From NCBI RefSeq assembly GCF_905475395.1, contig NC_058340.1, positions 67,372,181-67,436,180 on the forward strand: a DNA stretch of 64,000 nt, written 5' to 3'. This DNA is from Chrysoperla carnea (Eukaryota; Arthropoda; Insecta; Neuroptera; Chrysopidae). The notes under the pieces were generated by a model. It was not told the origin of the DNA. It did no database searches and worked only from the letters and a program-made list of their open reading frames with translations. A program made the position numbers and the translations under genes. Within the stretch, counting starts at the first letter, position 1, and every line of letters begins with the position of its first letter. Positions 9,746 to 22,023 of this stretch are shown here, in pieces.

Positions 9746-12610
9746 ATTATGATATTTATAATATTGTAAATTTATGAGCGCCTTTTACATGATTCTTTAC
9801 AACTTTTTGTTTTACGTATAAAACATTTACTATTTATTTTGCGCCTCTATTTCTGGTGCGCCGGTGGCTGGTGCCTCCTTTGCCACGTCCTAGTTACGGA
9901 CTTGGTTTTTAAAGTGAAACTACTACTCTGTATTTAATTTTTTTTACAATTCAGATCCGACAAATGGTGTACCATTCATTATTAGATTTGTACGCCAACA
10001 TGTTCGACAACATGCCTTTAATTAAAGAATATATCCAAAAATCTTTAATGAATCTATAAATTGTTCATCTAAATTCACGGTACCGCAATAAAATATTATC
10101 TTTTTTTTAAAATAAATATTTATTACATCATATAATTAAATCACACCAAAAAAAATTCTTATAAAATTATTATTTACTTTTCTCACGTATTATGATATTT
10201 TTTCGTGTTAAATAAATAATTAATTATTATAAACAAGAAAAATATATATTATTATATTTAAAATAATCAATTTATAAACAAAACAAAAAAAAATATATAT
10301 TTATGTCGTCTTGTGGTTTATTCAATATTTTTTTGGGCGGATTAACTTACAAAAGTAGATTTCATCACAAAATAAAATTTTAAATCGCATGACTAAAATC
10401 AATTATTTAAAAATTATTAAATCAAATTGTACCTAATTGTAAAAGAATTAAATAGTTTTAAAAAATATTATGTATTATTTAATTTTTATTTGGTATTTGA
10501 CCTTTAATAAATAAAAGGTCAAGTACTTCTTGTTTTTGATACTTTTCCGTTGCAAATAAAATGCCATAATAAGGAAAGATTATAAATAACTTATACCTAA
10601 TCACTGTTAAGAAAATTTATGTGGAGATTGGCACTTCACTTGTCCTCGAGTATATCGGTCAGAGTTGAATGAGATTGTATTCATTAAAATATATGAGAGG
10701 CTTCATAATTAATGCTTTTGGAATTAACAGATGAAAATTAATATAAGAGTTAAGCAACTCCTTAATCACTATACTCATGCCGTGTTTACCCGAAATTTAT
10801 TTTCACTCTCTTTAAGGAAGTTCCTCGGGAAGGACAAAAAATCTTGTTTTCTTAGGAAAGTCTTTAAATCGTGTATATGCATTCGCATTAATGCTCTTTA
10901 TAAGCAGGTAAATTTTTTAATACCTTTACTGTGTTAAATTTATAAATTTGGGCTGTTAAATTTAATTCAAGTGTACGGTCAAACTACAGACGTTTTTAGC
11001 CGACCCAGAGAAATATCTTGTAAGGCTAAGTAGGATACAAAAAAAGTTTCAAACAAAAGTTATTTGATTCAAAGGAACGCATCATCTTGAATTTGACTCT
11101 GTACCTCAGAGTCATTTAAGAGACAATTCGGATCCGTATAGCTGGTAAGAGGTAGAAGACCACTTTAAATTAGAAAGTTGTTCGTTATAAGAAAGCTTTA
11201 TATTATTCATGGGCACATCAAATTAAATTAGAAAAGCCATAATTCATAGGCTTTTTGCCGATATTTTTATAATAATGTAAGTACCAATTAAAAGTGTCGA
11301 ATTGGGATCAATATGATTTTGAATAACGGAATCCTAAAATTACAACAAATTAATAATAATTATCACTTATTTTGTATTAAAATTTCTAATTTATTAAATG
11401 TCATAAAATTGGTATGTACCTGACTTAAAATACTTAGTCCGGAGGTTATGAGATTTCCTTTTACAAAACATGATTAAGTATGTATCCTGAGGTAACTTTT
11501 GACAAATGATTGAACAATTAAATTTTCTTTTACAGTTTTCTTTTTGTGATTTACGTTGCCCGAAGTTGGTTTTCCAGATCTTTACATTTAAAACAAAAAA
11601 GGTATCGGGTTTAAAATTCTTTATAGACCACTAATTTTTGAAAGAATATTGCCAATATAAACGGTGTTTGAGGAAATAATAAGCATAAGACAAATTTGTA
11701 TCGGTATTGGTCATTTATGGTTCAAAAATTAAATGCAAGTCGGTTTAGACAAAAATTGTTGCATTAAATCTCCTATTAATATGAGAACCAAAATTTTTAC
11801 CAAGTAAAGTTGTTCCGCTATCAGTGACGGATTAAGCATTAAACGGAAGAGGCAACTGCCTAGGGTCCCAGGGAAAACGAAAAGTCAAAAGAGAAAAGGA
11901 GAAATTTGCAGAAGGACGCCAAGTTGATTTACGAATTTGTATGAGAAGGGTTGCACACAGAGCTAAGTTGATTTATGAAGACTAAAAAGAAAAACAGATT
12001 TGTACAGAAAGGCGCCAAGGTGATTTAAGAATACTAAAAAAATGGTGAATGGTTAATTCAGCCTTTTCCGCTAGAACTCTTGTAGCAGAGGCGAAAGGGA
12101 CTTTCTGTATTTTCTACAAATTTTAAAAGTTCTCACCTTTCTTAATTTTCGTTAAAATGGATATTTACTGCATTTTTTGCTTATTTTGCGGCTACATAAT
12201 CCATCATATTCGAATATTGATTTTGAGTTCTACTCTCTAATAATCATACACTAAGTGGCATTGTTTACAATAATTTGTAATTTAAGAGCCTATAACCTCC
12301 AGACTGCATCTTTAAAAAAAACTCTGATATGATTAAGAAAATGAAGATCTGCAATAAGATGTGTATAGTTTGCGGTTTAAAAGAAGATATATTATCAAAA
12401 GAAGAGGGGTGTAAATATTAAATTATAAAATAACTATATAACGACATTATTATGTTCATACCAGTTTTGATATACCAAAAAATTTGTTTTTCATCAGAAA
12501 TCAAAGATCTTTTATGTGATTTATTATACCAAACATGTGTTCTGATTAATTATTGAGGATTTACATATTGGTTTATTGTCTTCACTTCTGGATAGTGTTA
12601 GAAGATAACA

Positions 12611-15600
12611 ATGAGGATTATTTCTACGCTTCTATTTTGTGGTGAGTTATGCGAAATTCAAACAGTATCTATATCACTAGAATAAAAACAGTTAAAATCA
12701 CGTGTATCAACAGGGTCTATAAAAACCCTAAGAATTCCATAGAATATCTTAAAAGTTCTGGTAATCTCTAGTAGTTATTTACAATACTAGTGGGATAACA
12801 GTTTTATTAACGTAAGCCTGAGAAATTTGCACAACGAGTGCCTAGCACGAGTTGGATAGTCGTACAATTGCGTTAATAATGCGTTATCATACGTATATCG
12901 TACAAAACTTTATCTGGGAATCTAAAATGTGAAAATAAACGATAGTTATTATTTAAAAGTTGTCATGACTTCTTTGGAAAATAGAAAATTTAAAAAGTTT
13001 AACTAACAACAATTTTTAATAGTAACTTGTTGTTAGTTTACATTTTGACAGTAATTTGGAATATGGTAATGATCGTACTAGAGCGGGCGGTAATGAAATA
13101 TTTTCCCCACGCGTACTGAGTGAGAAAAGTACTTCTTATCTCTCGGGCGTAGATAAAATTTTTTTACGTTTAAATTTTGTTCTACCTATAAAGGTTTACA
13201 AGACCCAATTGACATATCTCGCTCATTTATGAACTCAAACTTACTTTTTACGTCCTTTTAAAAAGACGTAACGTTTTAAAGAGAACGTTTTAAAAATTTC
13301 AGCTTGATATCTCTTTTCGTTTTTCAGCTATCGTGTTGACGGAAAAACGAAAATGAACTAATTACCTAGATGATTTTATGAACACCTATACCAAAATTTT
13401 GTTAATAGCCTTAATATTTCTAAGCGTTACAAACTTGGAACTAAAATTAGTATACCTTGATATATATTTTATATAAAAAGAAATCATTTTTAATATAAAA
13501 AATATAAATTATAACTTTGACCTTTAAAAACTTTAAGTTAAATTACCTATCTAGTTATTTTTATTACAGCGTTATAAAGTAATTAATTTATTTGATTGCC
13601 GTTATATTAATTTCATAATGTTAAATATTATAATAAAACTTTCAATTTCTTTTGGGGAAGTAATTTAACACTAAGAATGTGGTATTTATCTTAAATGATA
13701 TTTCCACATTTTACTGCAATTAGATATAAAAGATAAGACAAGAGTTAGGTATACATTTAAATTGAAATAAAAACAAAACCCAAGTTTGTAATGCTTAGAA
13801 TCACTTGATTAGTGGCATAAAATCACTTGATCCATTCTCGTAATTCAGTCTGCTCGCCCGTCTTTGTGCACGATAACTACAACACGAAAATGGTTATCGA
13901 GCTAAAATTTTTTTAGCATGTTCAAGACATAAAAAGTGACTTTGAGTTTCTAAACGACCAATATAGATCAATTAGGCTCTTCAAAAAATCTTCCTTATGT
14001 AAAAATAACTTTTGTTTTAAACATTTTTTTTTTATTACATCAATTTTGTTTCAGTTGGATTTTGTTCTCAACGTTTATTTGTTGATTGCCAAGAAAGTCA
14101 AGGATACGCACAAAATATACCAGGAAATCAACTTGTATACTCGCCAGGGGGTGGGGGTAGTCAGTCAAGTGAAGTATATAACAGACCACAAATCACTTTC
14201 TCAGTTCAACCTACCGTTAATACACAGCAAGAACAAGTCCAGGTAGAGCACAGTCATGATCATAGCCATGGCGATGCTTATGATAATCCAAAAGCTTGGG
14301 ATATAAGAGATTCTGTGCCTGGTGAGCCAGGACAAGATTATCCAACACATTCTTTTGTACCACCAACTGAATTTAGTTGCGAAAATCGACCAAACGGTAA
14401 AAAAATAAATCAGTTTTTCTATGAAAAATAATTAAATCTTTGAATTTATTTTAGGATATTATGCTGATATCGAAACAGGCTGTCAAGCATTTCGAATATG
14501 TACAGGAACACCACAACCATTTTCATCGGTACTTTGTCCAAATGGATCATTATTTAATCAAGCAGTGTCGGCTTGTGATTGGTGGAATAATGTGAATTGT
14601 AAAGCATCGGAACGATATTATCCATCGAACGCTGTGATTGCACCGACATTATCTGTTTCAGTTATGTTAGAGAATGTACATAATATGATAATGGCACCCG
14701 TGTATGGTATTCCACAATACTATGATCATAATCAGAACTCAATCGAACCCCAGTATCCAGATGCTCAAGTTGCAGAAACTGCACAAGCCAATGAGTATTT
14801 ACCACCCAACCCAACTACACCATTACCGAGTGGATCACCACAGCCTCAAGCTCAACCAAGTATTACACCTCCTCCAGGACAATTTCTTCCACCTAGTGCA
14901 TCTCCAGCACCCGGTTATTTACCACCAGCGTCTGGATCACCAGCACCTAGTATACCAGCTCCTAGTATACCAGCACCTAGTGCACCAGCCCCTACTCAAT
15001 TTCTTCAACCAAGTTCATCTCCAGCATCCGAATATTTACCACCAGCGTCTGGATCACCAGCACCTAGTATACCAGCACCTAGTGCGCAAGCACCTGGTCC
15101 GACGCCTGGTTCCGTTACTGTATTGGGTTCTTCTTCTACCGCAGGATCACAAGCTTCTTCTACATCAGTAGGGGGTTCGTCTTCATCAAGTTCGTCCTCA
15201 TCAGGCTCATCATCTTCGGGGACAACAAGCGTAGACGTACAAGAAGCTGAAGAAATTGAATTTCAACCAGTCGATCCAGATGATTCTGCATTAGGAATTG
15301 GAGTAGGCGGAGGCGGGGGCGCAGGCTTCGGTGGTGGGTTTGGTTTTCAACCTAATATACAAATCAGTTTCCAAGGAGGAGGGGGCGGAGGAGGAGGCTA
15401 TAACTATCGTCGACCTTCATCGTCTCGGCCTAGTTCACGTCCTAGTAATTCAGGTTCACGTCCAAATGGTAGTTTTAAAACACCAAGACCTGTATCGCAA
15501 ATGTCATGGCCACCACGCCCAAGACCACAATCACAGGGACCATCTAGAGGTTATAACTACCCTTCTCCTTCGCAGCCACGGCCTCGACCACCGTCTCCTC

Positions 15601-17642
15601 CACAAAATAGACCTTCTCAGCAATCACAATCCTCTGGATATAATTATCCACAGCCTACACTGCAAAGACCGCAACCTACCCAACCAAGGCCACAGCCAAC
15701 ACAACCAAGACCACAGCCAACACAACCAAGACCACAGCCAACAGTACAGCAGCCACAACCAAGCCCTAGTGTACAGCCACAACAACCTTCATCAACGTCA
15801 GGCTATAATTACCAGCAACCTACACAAACCGGACCAGCTCCACAATCTAGCCCACAACCAACAATCCAACAACCTTCCCCTAGTCCCAGTGTACAACCAA
15901 CAATTCAACAGCCCTCTCCTAGTCCAAGCGTTCAACCACAACAACCTGCGACATCCACAGGGTATAATTACCAACAACCACAACCCACACAAGCACGCCC
16001 ACAACCTACACCTCAACAACCAAGTGTCCAGCCAACATTTCAACAACCCTCTCCTAGTCCAAGTGTTCAACCGCAACAACCTTCCTCCACAGGGTATAAT
16101 TACCAACAACCCCAACCTACACAAGCTCGTCCACAGCCAACACCTCAGCAACCAAGTGTCCAGCCAACGTTTCAACAACCCTCTCCTAGTCCAAGTGTTC
16201 AACCACAACAACCTTCTTCCACAGGGTATAATTACCAACAACCCCAACCTACACAAGCTCGTCCACAGCCTACACCTCAGCAACCAAGTGTCCAGCCAAC
16301 GTTTCAACAACCCTCTCCTAGTCCAAGTGTTCAACCGCAACAACCTTCCTCGACAGGATATAATTATCAACAACCCCAACCTACACAAGCTCGGCCACAG
16401 CCTACACCTCAGCAGCCAAGTGTCCAGCCAACGTTTCAACAACCCTCTCCTAGTCCAAGTGTTCAACCACAACAACCTTCCTCCACAGGGTATAATTACC
16501 AACAACCCCAACCTACACAAGCTCGTCCACAACCCACACCTCAGCAACCAAGTGTCCAGCCAACGTTTCAACAACCCTCTCCTAGTCCAAGTATTCAACC
16601 TCAACAACCTTCCTCCACAGGGTATAATTACCAACAACCCCAACCTACACAAGCTCGTCCACAACCCACACCACAGCAACCAAGTGTCCAGCCAACGTTT
16701 CAACAACCCTCTCCTAGTCCAAGTATTCAACCTCAACAACCTTCCTCCACATCCGGTTACAATTACCAACAGCCCTCAGCTCCATCATCACCACAACCTC
16801 AAGCACCTCAACCATCTACACCTAGGCCTAGTAGTACTTTCGCACCCAGTAGTACATCAGGACCCAGTAGTACTTCCGGACCCAGTAGTACTTCTGGACC
16901 TAGTAGTACTTCTGGACCAGCTGGCTACAATTATCCTAATCCTTCTACATCTTCTACCTCCGTTACTTCCATATATAGTTTTGGTTCCCCAGAACCATTT
17001 AAGGTCTCACTAAATACAGGCACCTCCCAATCACCAAATGTGCAAGTTTCGAATGCCGGATACCCATCATCGGGACCACCTGCATCAGGTTCATCTACAT
17101 TCGCACCTCCACTCTCCTCTGGTCCAACTCGGTTTGATGATTCTGGAAATAATGACATCAGCGGTGGTAGTTTTTCATCGAGTTCATCTGGCTCATCTTC
17201 ATCATCTTCTGGTTCATCTTCATCTTCGTCCTCGTCTTCATCCTCATCTAGTGGAGCTGTTTCTATAGATATTGTACCATCGTTATCTTTTGACTTTGAC
17301 TCAGATCAAGGAAAGCAGGAGTATGTAAATGCCGTTGTCGGTGGATTATTTAACGATCAATCATCGACAGATGGCGGTGCAGGAGACAAAGGAGATTATG
17401 ATCAAGAATTTTTAGACGCCAAATTTGATATTGGTGATATAAATGCTCTGGGAGCGTTAGGATCAGCTGGCTCTCCTACATCAACATTCGAAGGACCATC
17501 TTCGTATTTAGCACCACAAGGCTCAATTGAAGGTGATTTTGGTGGTGGAAACAGTTTTCAAGGATATTCACGACGTCGTTCATCGTCACGTTCAAAAGGT
17601 GGATCTCGATCTCGATCGTACAGTTATCAATCGTTTTGGTGA
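12611..17642 (+). CDS. Secreted single-ChtBD2 cuticular/peritrophin-type protein with Pro/Gln repeat domain
   Basis: Exons 12611-12641, 14055-14396 and 14455-17642 join in phase to 1,186 residues. Exon 1 plus the start of exon 2 encode a signal peptide (MRIISTLLFCVGFC). One chitin-binding type-2 domain (CBM14) follows at about residues 119-173, with six cysteines near 119, 134, 140, 152, 165 and 173 and the motif GYYADIETGCQAF, ending CDWWNNVNC. This is the CPAP1 layout (one ChtBD2). The long remainder is low complexity: Pro/Ser/Ala, serine runs, a glycine-rich block, repeated GYNY motifs, six 44-residue Pro/Gln units, then an acidic segment and an Arg/Ser-rich tail. It probably binds chitin in cuticle or an epithelial matrix. 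The short exon 1 is inferred from its signal peptide and phase, so an alternative first exon is possible. Confidence 0.87.
13001..13038. repeat. 12-bp perfect inverted repeat
   Basis: AACTAACAACAA at 13001-13012 pairs with TTGTTGTTAGTT at 13027-13038 across a 14-base loop, inside intron 1 of the chitin-binding gene. It is possibly a transposon end or chance. Confidence 0.5.
13155..13480 (+). mobile_element. Repeat C, worn partial copy
   Basis: This stretch matches parts of the better copies at 47419-47953 and 55977-56584, sharing GATATCTCTTTTCG, ACACCTATACCAAAATT and the GCGTTACAAACTT...ACTAAA tail. It lacks the first part of the element and is more diverged. It lies in intron 1 of the chitin-binding gene. 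Confidence 0.7.
15960..16751 (+). repeat. 132-bp coding minisatellite, six units
   Basis: Units start at 15960, 16092, 16224, 16356, 16488 and 16620, each exactly 132 bases and encoding a 44-residue unit that opens GYNYQQPQPTQARPQPTPQQ. Differences are mostly synonymous third positions, with an occasional V/I change. The exact spacing and low divergence point to recent unequal exchange or replication slippage with selection for frame. Confidence 0.95.
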
Positions 17643-19067
17643 ACATAGACTATACCTATAGCTTATTTATTTTGTTAATTATGTTTTTATAAAAGGTCAT
17701 GTTTAGTTACACGCTATCGTTATAAAATAATTATGAAAAAATGATTATTCTATAAACCCTACTAAATGTTAGTCTTTCGCGTTAGATTAAGAAGATATTT
17801 TATGACGGTCTGTGACTAAACATGGCTTTTTAAAAAATGTTATTATATTGTGTATATTTGTCTTTTTGTATTGTAAATTTTTAGGATTAAAGAAACAAAT
17901 TAAAACGATTTTTTACTCATTGTTTTTTTCTTAACCTTAAGACCTTGAATTCAACTTTGACTTCAGAGCCATCTTTAATCATTTTACGCAGACATTAAAT
18001 TTGACCTAGGTTTTCAAGCTCAATGGAAAAGTCTACTCCATAACTGGTAATCAATAAATGAACACTAAATAAAAAAGTTTTATTGATTAAAAAAGTAACA
18101 TTTTTTGTTCGAAACATTTTTTTCGCAATCCATACAGTTTAGGCAAAAACGGACTGAAAAGTTTTACCCAAAATTGTATTTTCGTATCAAAATTGTAATT
18201 TCGTATAATTGTTTCTGCGAAATTTAGACAATCTTCGAAAAAAATTTTGGCTCGTTTTTAAGATCATTTTTGTTCAAATTGATTGAACAAACGAACAAAA
18301 AGCTAGATTTTTGCTATCAATTACTGTCTAAACTATTCGATTTACAACAAAATGTTTGCGTATTTATAAAGAACAACTTTCTAGCGTTCAATTAATGTTT
18401 ATCAGTTATGAATCAGAGTGAGGTTTTAATTGAACCTGAAAATTTAGATCGAATTCGATACCGGTGTAAGATGTGTGCCTATGAAACAAACATTTTTCTT
18501 GTACCAAATGTCTTGAAGATTTTTCCAAAATAATTCTCGCAAACGAACTGTTTTAGATTTTTTCGAATTCAATCAGAGAAATGAATTTTAAAAGTTTATA
18601 AAACAAATCCAATGTAAAAGTAGCCAAGCACACGTACAGTAATAATTTATTGGCCCTTTGTTACAATTTACATCTTGTTCCGGTGAGCCAGGGTTCGTAG
18701 CAAGCACTACGTAAGCACCTAAAAAGTTCAATATCGTTTTTTAATGATAAAATATCACGAAAATGTGTAAAACGTAATGAAAATATCAACACCTGGAGAA
18801 AACAAACTCATTGTTGACATATCCTAGGTAACTCCTTGTTTACAAAAACAAATCAATATGTAAATATTAACACGTTTATTAAAAAAGCATCTCAAAAATA
18901 TTTAGTTACAATAAATAAACAATTTTTTTTTAAATGTGTTACATCTCATTTGTATGTGTCAACTAATTAGCTAATTTTAAAAAAATAAAGACATTTTCTT
19001 TAATTAAGTGTAATCATCATTTTGTTTCTAGGCTTTTTTCATTTAAATATCACGCATAATACGAAAA
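17643..19067. other. Intergenic region between the chitin-binding gene and DNAH10
   Basis: The first few hundred bases are presumably the 3' UTR of the upstream gene; an ATTAAA hexamer occurs near 17885. No open frame or repeat that I recognise lies between there and the DNAH10 start. The DNAH10 promoter should be in the last part, but no core element is convincing. Confidence 0.4.
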
Positions 19068-22023
19068 ATGGATCCACGCCGTAAATGGATTCGAGATCGT
19101 ATTATGGCATATACAAATGTCACCAATGAAGAGGCATTTGATAGAATGATGGCTGAAAATGATAATAAATTAGATAATTTACTATTAGACTTTTTTGATG
19201 GTCCTATACGTAATAGTAGCGATTTAGATCGACGTATTTTTATTGTTTATAAAACGTATTATGAGAAAATTGTTGATGTTGAGAAAACTATTCGACAGCT
19301 AAGTAAATAACTTCAGTTTCTTTTCTATTATTCTCACGCAAATTTTGTACTACGTTAAGTTATCAATTCCAAAAACGACAGAATGCTATTATCGCCAGTC
19401 GGCGCGGCGGGTTGCAATTCGCAATTATCAATCGCAAACTGTAGCATTTTAAACCCTTCTTCAGCAATTTTGCAATTGACCTCAGACCAAAAAGTAGTTT
19501 ATTTATAAAAATAACAGCAAAATTTTAGAAGTAGATTCCAAAAAAATTAAAGTGTCTGATCTAGTTTTTAATGTTAACAATGTTTTAATGACTACAAAAA
19601 ATTGAACTTACTTAAATCTTCTTAGAAGGATGTTTTGTGTCAAATTTACTATAGAACTCCATGTCACCAAAAAAAAATTTTGCAACCTTGAAAAAACACA
19701 AAAGAAAAATGTTAGGCACAATTCAAATTTTATTATTTTTTGGCTCACCTCAAAAAGAATCATGATTACAAATATTAAAAAAAGAAAAATAAATTTTAAA
19801 ACACACACAATCAATATGCTGTGTTTTCGATTTAAAACAACATAAAACTCATTTAATTTTTTTAAATAAAAAGACGAAATAAAAAAATTAAAACTATAGT
19901 AACGCGAAAATTCATTCAAAGCAGGCGTAGGGGTGACAATAAATAAAAGCGGGAGCGATGGGAATTATAAAAAATCTCCCATTTCTCTCTTTTTAATAAT
20001 TACTGAGAATTAAATACAACATTTCTCTATTTTATTCTCTTTCTTGACTTCCTTTGGAAATTTCACGTATAAGGAACAATATTTTAGAAAAGACACTTAA
20101 CGGATTAATTGTTATTCCGTTTAGAAACTTATTTGAATTTGATTCATATTCAGAAAGATGAAATTCATAGCGCTGCCAGCTACTCAACAGATTTATTTAA
20201 ATTTTCTCATATCAGGAGTGTGAAAAAGAACTTTTTCCACATTTCTTAATACTGATTGACTTCAAATTCTAAGCAAAAGAAATAATTAACTTTGTTAAAC
20301 AGTCCAAATGAATATTTACAGCTTTTGTGAACAAAATGTTTCGTAAAGATGAAATCAGTTTCTGCAATAATATAATATGAGAAGCCTTATTAAACCGTAG
20401 AGTTAGACCTTTTCATTACTTCAGGGAACTTTCTATATATATATTTCTCAACATTTCTTAAGAAATTAACTAATAGAATCCTTATAAATTCATTATCAAT
20501 ACATAAAACATTTACAAATTATAAATAAGGTCTTATTTTCGTTTTCTAAAACTAATTTCTTTTTCTTTTAGTTCGACGACATTTTCCTCCTGGCACCGTA
20601 TTTGAAAAGCCTAAGAAAGGAGGTGGAAAAAGTAAGTATAATAACAAATTTTTAAACTTTTTCAAAATACATAATCCATTTCTTTAATTTAACAGAAAAG
20701 AAAAAAGGTAAATCAATTTTTGAAATATTTAACAAATGATATTTATGGTATGATAATTTATTGACAATTTTTGCTTTTGCTTAGTTTTAATTCAAAGAGA
20801 TCCAGAAAAAATTTTAGCTTACTTTTTAGATTAGGACAGTTGGCGGATAATTGAATGCAGAAATATTTTCCAGAATACAGAAAACAATTTAAAAAAATTC
20901 TAAAGTGACGTATTAGCTGAAAATGAACAAAGCTTTTTCTTCACCCTTACACCAAGGAGAATAACAAGATGTGGTTGAAATAAATTCTACTTTCCCAGCA
21001 ACTTTTTTCGCTTAAGTGCCCTTGCTTTATATGCTTTTAGTTCTAATTAATCATACATTCGGCAGGCTTGCTTGGGCAAAAAATAGAAAGTTTTTTTATT
21101 GTAACTTTGACAATATTTTTACAGAGGTTCCCTTACCGCCTCATACAATCGAAGTAATGGAAGAGTACACTCTAGAAGACGGCGAAGAAGCAATACCAAT
21201 GGGTAAGAATTGGGATCAAATAGAACTTCCAATATGAATAATTATTACATCAATTTGTTTTATAGAATGGCATCCTCCTGTTGAAAAGAAATCTGGTCAA
21301 GATATAATGACCATGTTAGAAGAAGAAGAGGAAGAAGGAGAACTTGAAACTGAAATGGAAGAGGAAGAAATTGAGGAAGAAGAAATTATAGAAGAAAAAC
21401 CTCGTAAAAAAGGCGGTAGGTTTATAGACTCGAATAAACGATAAAAGCAGTTATTTCCCGTGCGTTGCGTGAGTAATTAATTTCAAAATTCTTAGAAATT
21501 GTAAGATAGCTTGGAGGGATGAAAACTTCCAATCTCGAAACAAAGCGGTGAAGAGTGACAAAATAAAATTAATCTTCGTATTTAAAAGGTTTTTTTTTTC
21601 TGAAAAGCGTATACTTAGTAAGACTTTATTTCGGAATGACCAGAAAAATAAACGTGTTTATCATTTGCAACCTTCCTGGATCCAAATATCCTGGAAAATA
21701 TATATATATATTTTTTATACATATTTTAGTGAATTCATCAAATTCACTTTTGTATAGGTAAGAAACAGAAAGCTCCCAAAGCCCAAAAAAACAAATCACC
21801 AAGAGTCGAAATAGGTGAGGTTTTTTTTCTTAATAAATGTTCACACATTTCATCGAAAGTCATCTGCATAAAAAAGATTTTATCATTCATTTCATTACAG
21901 AGAAAATTCACCTCATATCTAATCATCATCAGCCGTAAAAAGTTTTCCTAATCGTAAATTTTAATTTTATTCTGTTTAGCTGTGGATGGAAAGATTTTTC
22001 CACCAGAATATATTTACGTTAAG
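19068..22023 (+). other. DNAH10: DNAH10 N-terminal extension, exons 1-7
   Basis: Exons are 19068-19302, 20572-20631, 20696-20707, 21125-21202, 21266-21415, 21758-21814 and 21980-22023. Exon 1 encodes the conserved start. Exons 2, 3 and 6 are lysine-rich and exon 5 is an acidic run (mostly Glu) comparable to the Glu-rich start of human DNAH10. Exon 3 is a 12-base microexon made almost wholly of adenines, encoding lysines; its placement rests on splice phase only and is the least certain exon. Intron 1 (about 1.27 kb) shows nothing I can identify. Confidence 0.75.

Larger units (their letters stand above)
5898..12610. other. 6.7-kb gene-free, repeat-rich interval
   Basis: I see no exon with family resemblance here. 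The interval holds repeat B copy 1 (6088-6520), a satellite-like array in two blocks (7425-7975, 9045-9745), a 20-bp perfect palindrome (8805-8824) and a short piece near 11825-11880 that resembles the end of a hAT-like transposon. The rest is AT-rich unique-looking DNA. Part of it may be promoter or an untranslated first exon of the chitin-binding gene downstream. Confidence 0.5.

Noticed and set aside
10731-10937. 68-codon plus-strand open frame preceded by an AG
   Set aside because: Composition is not gene-like, there is no family match and no splice partner fits. An untranslated exon of the downstream gene near here cannot be excluded but is not supported.
15798-16769. 323-codon open frame on the minus strand, and a 560-codon frame in another plus-strand register, across the chitin-binding gene
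   Set aside because: Both exist because a 132-bp repeat (a multiple of three) keeps every register open. The products are repeats of the same unit and have no family resemblance.
19608-19919. Overlapping open frames on both strands in DNAH10 intron 1
   Set aside because: They are AT-rich Phe/Leu/Lys translations with no domain; intron 1 is bounded by well-supported exons.
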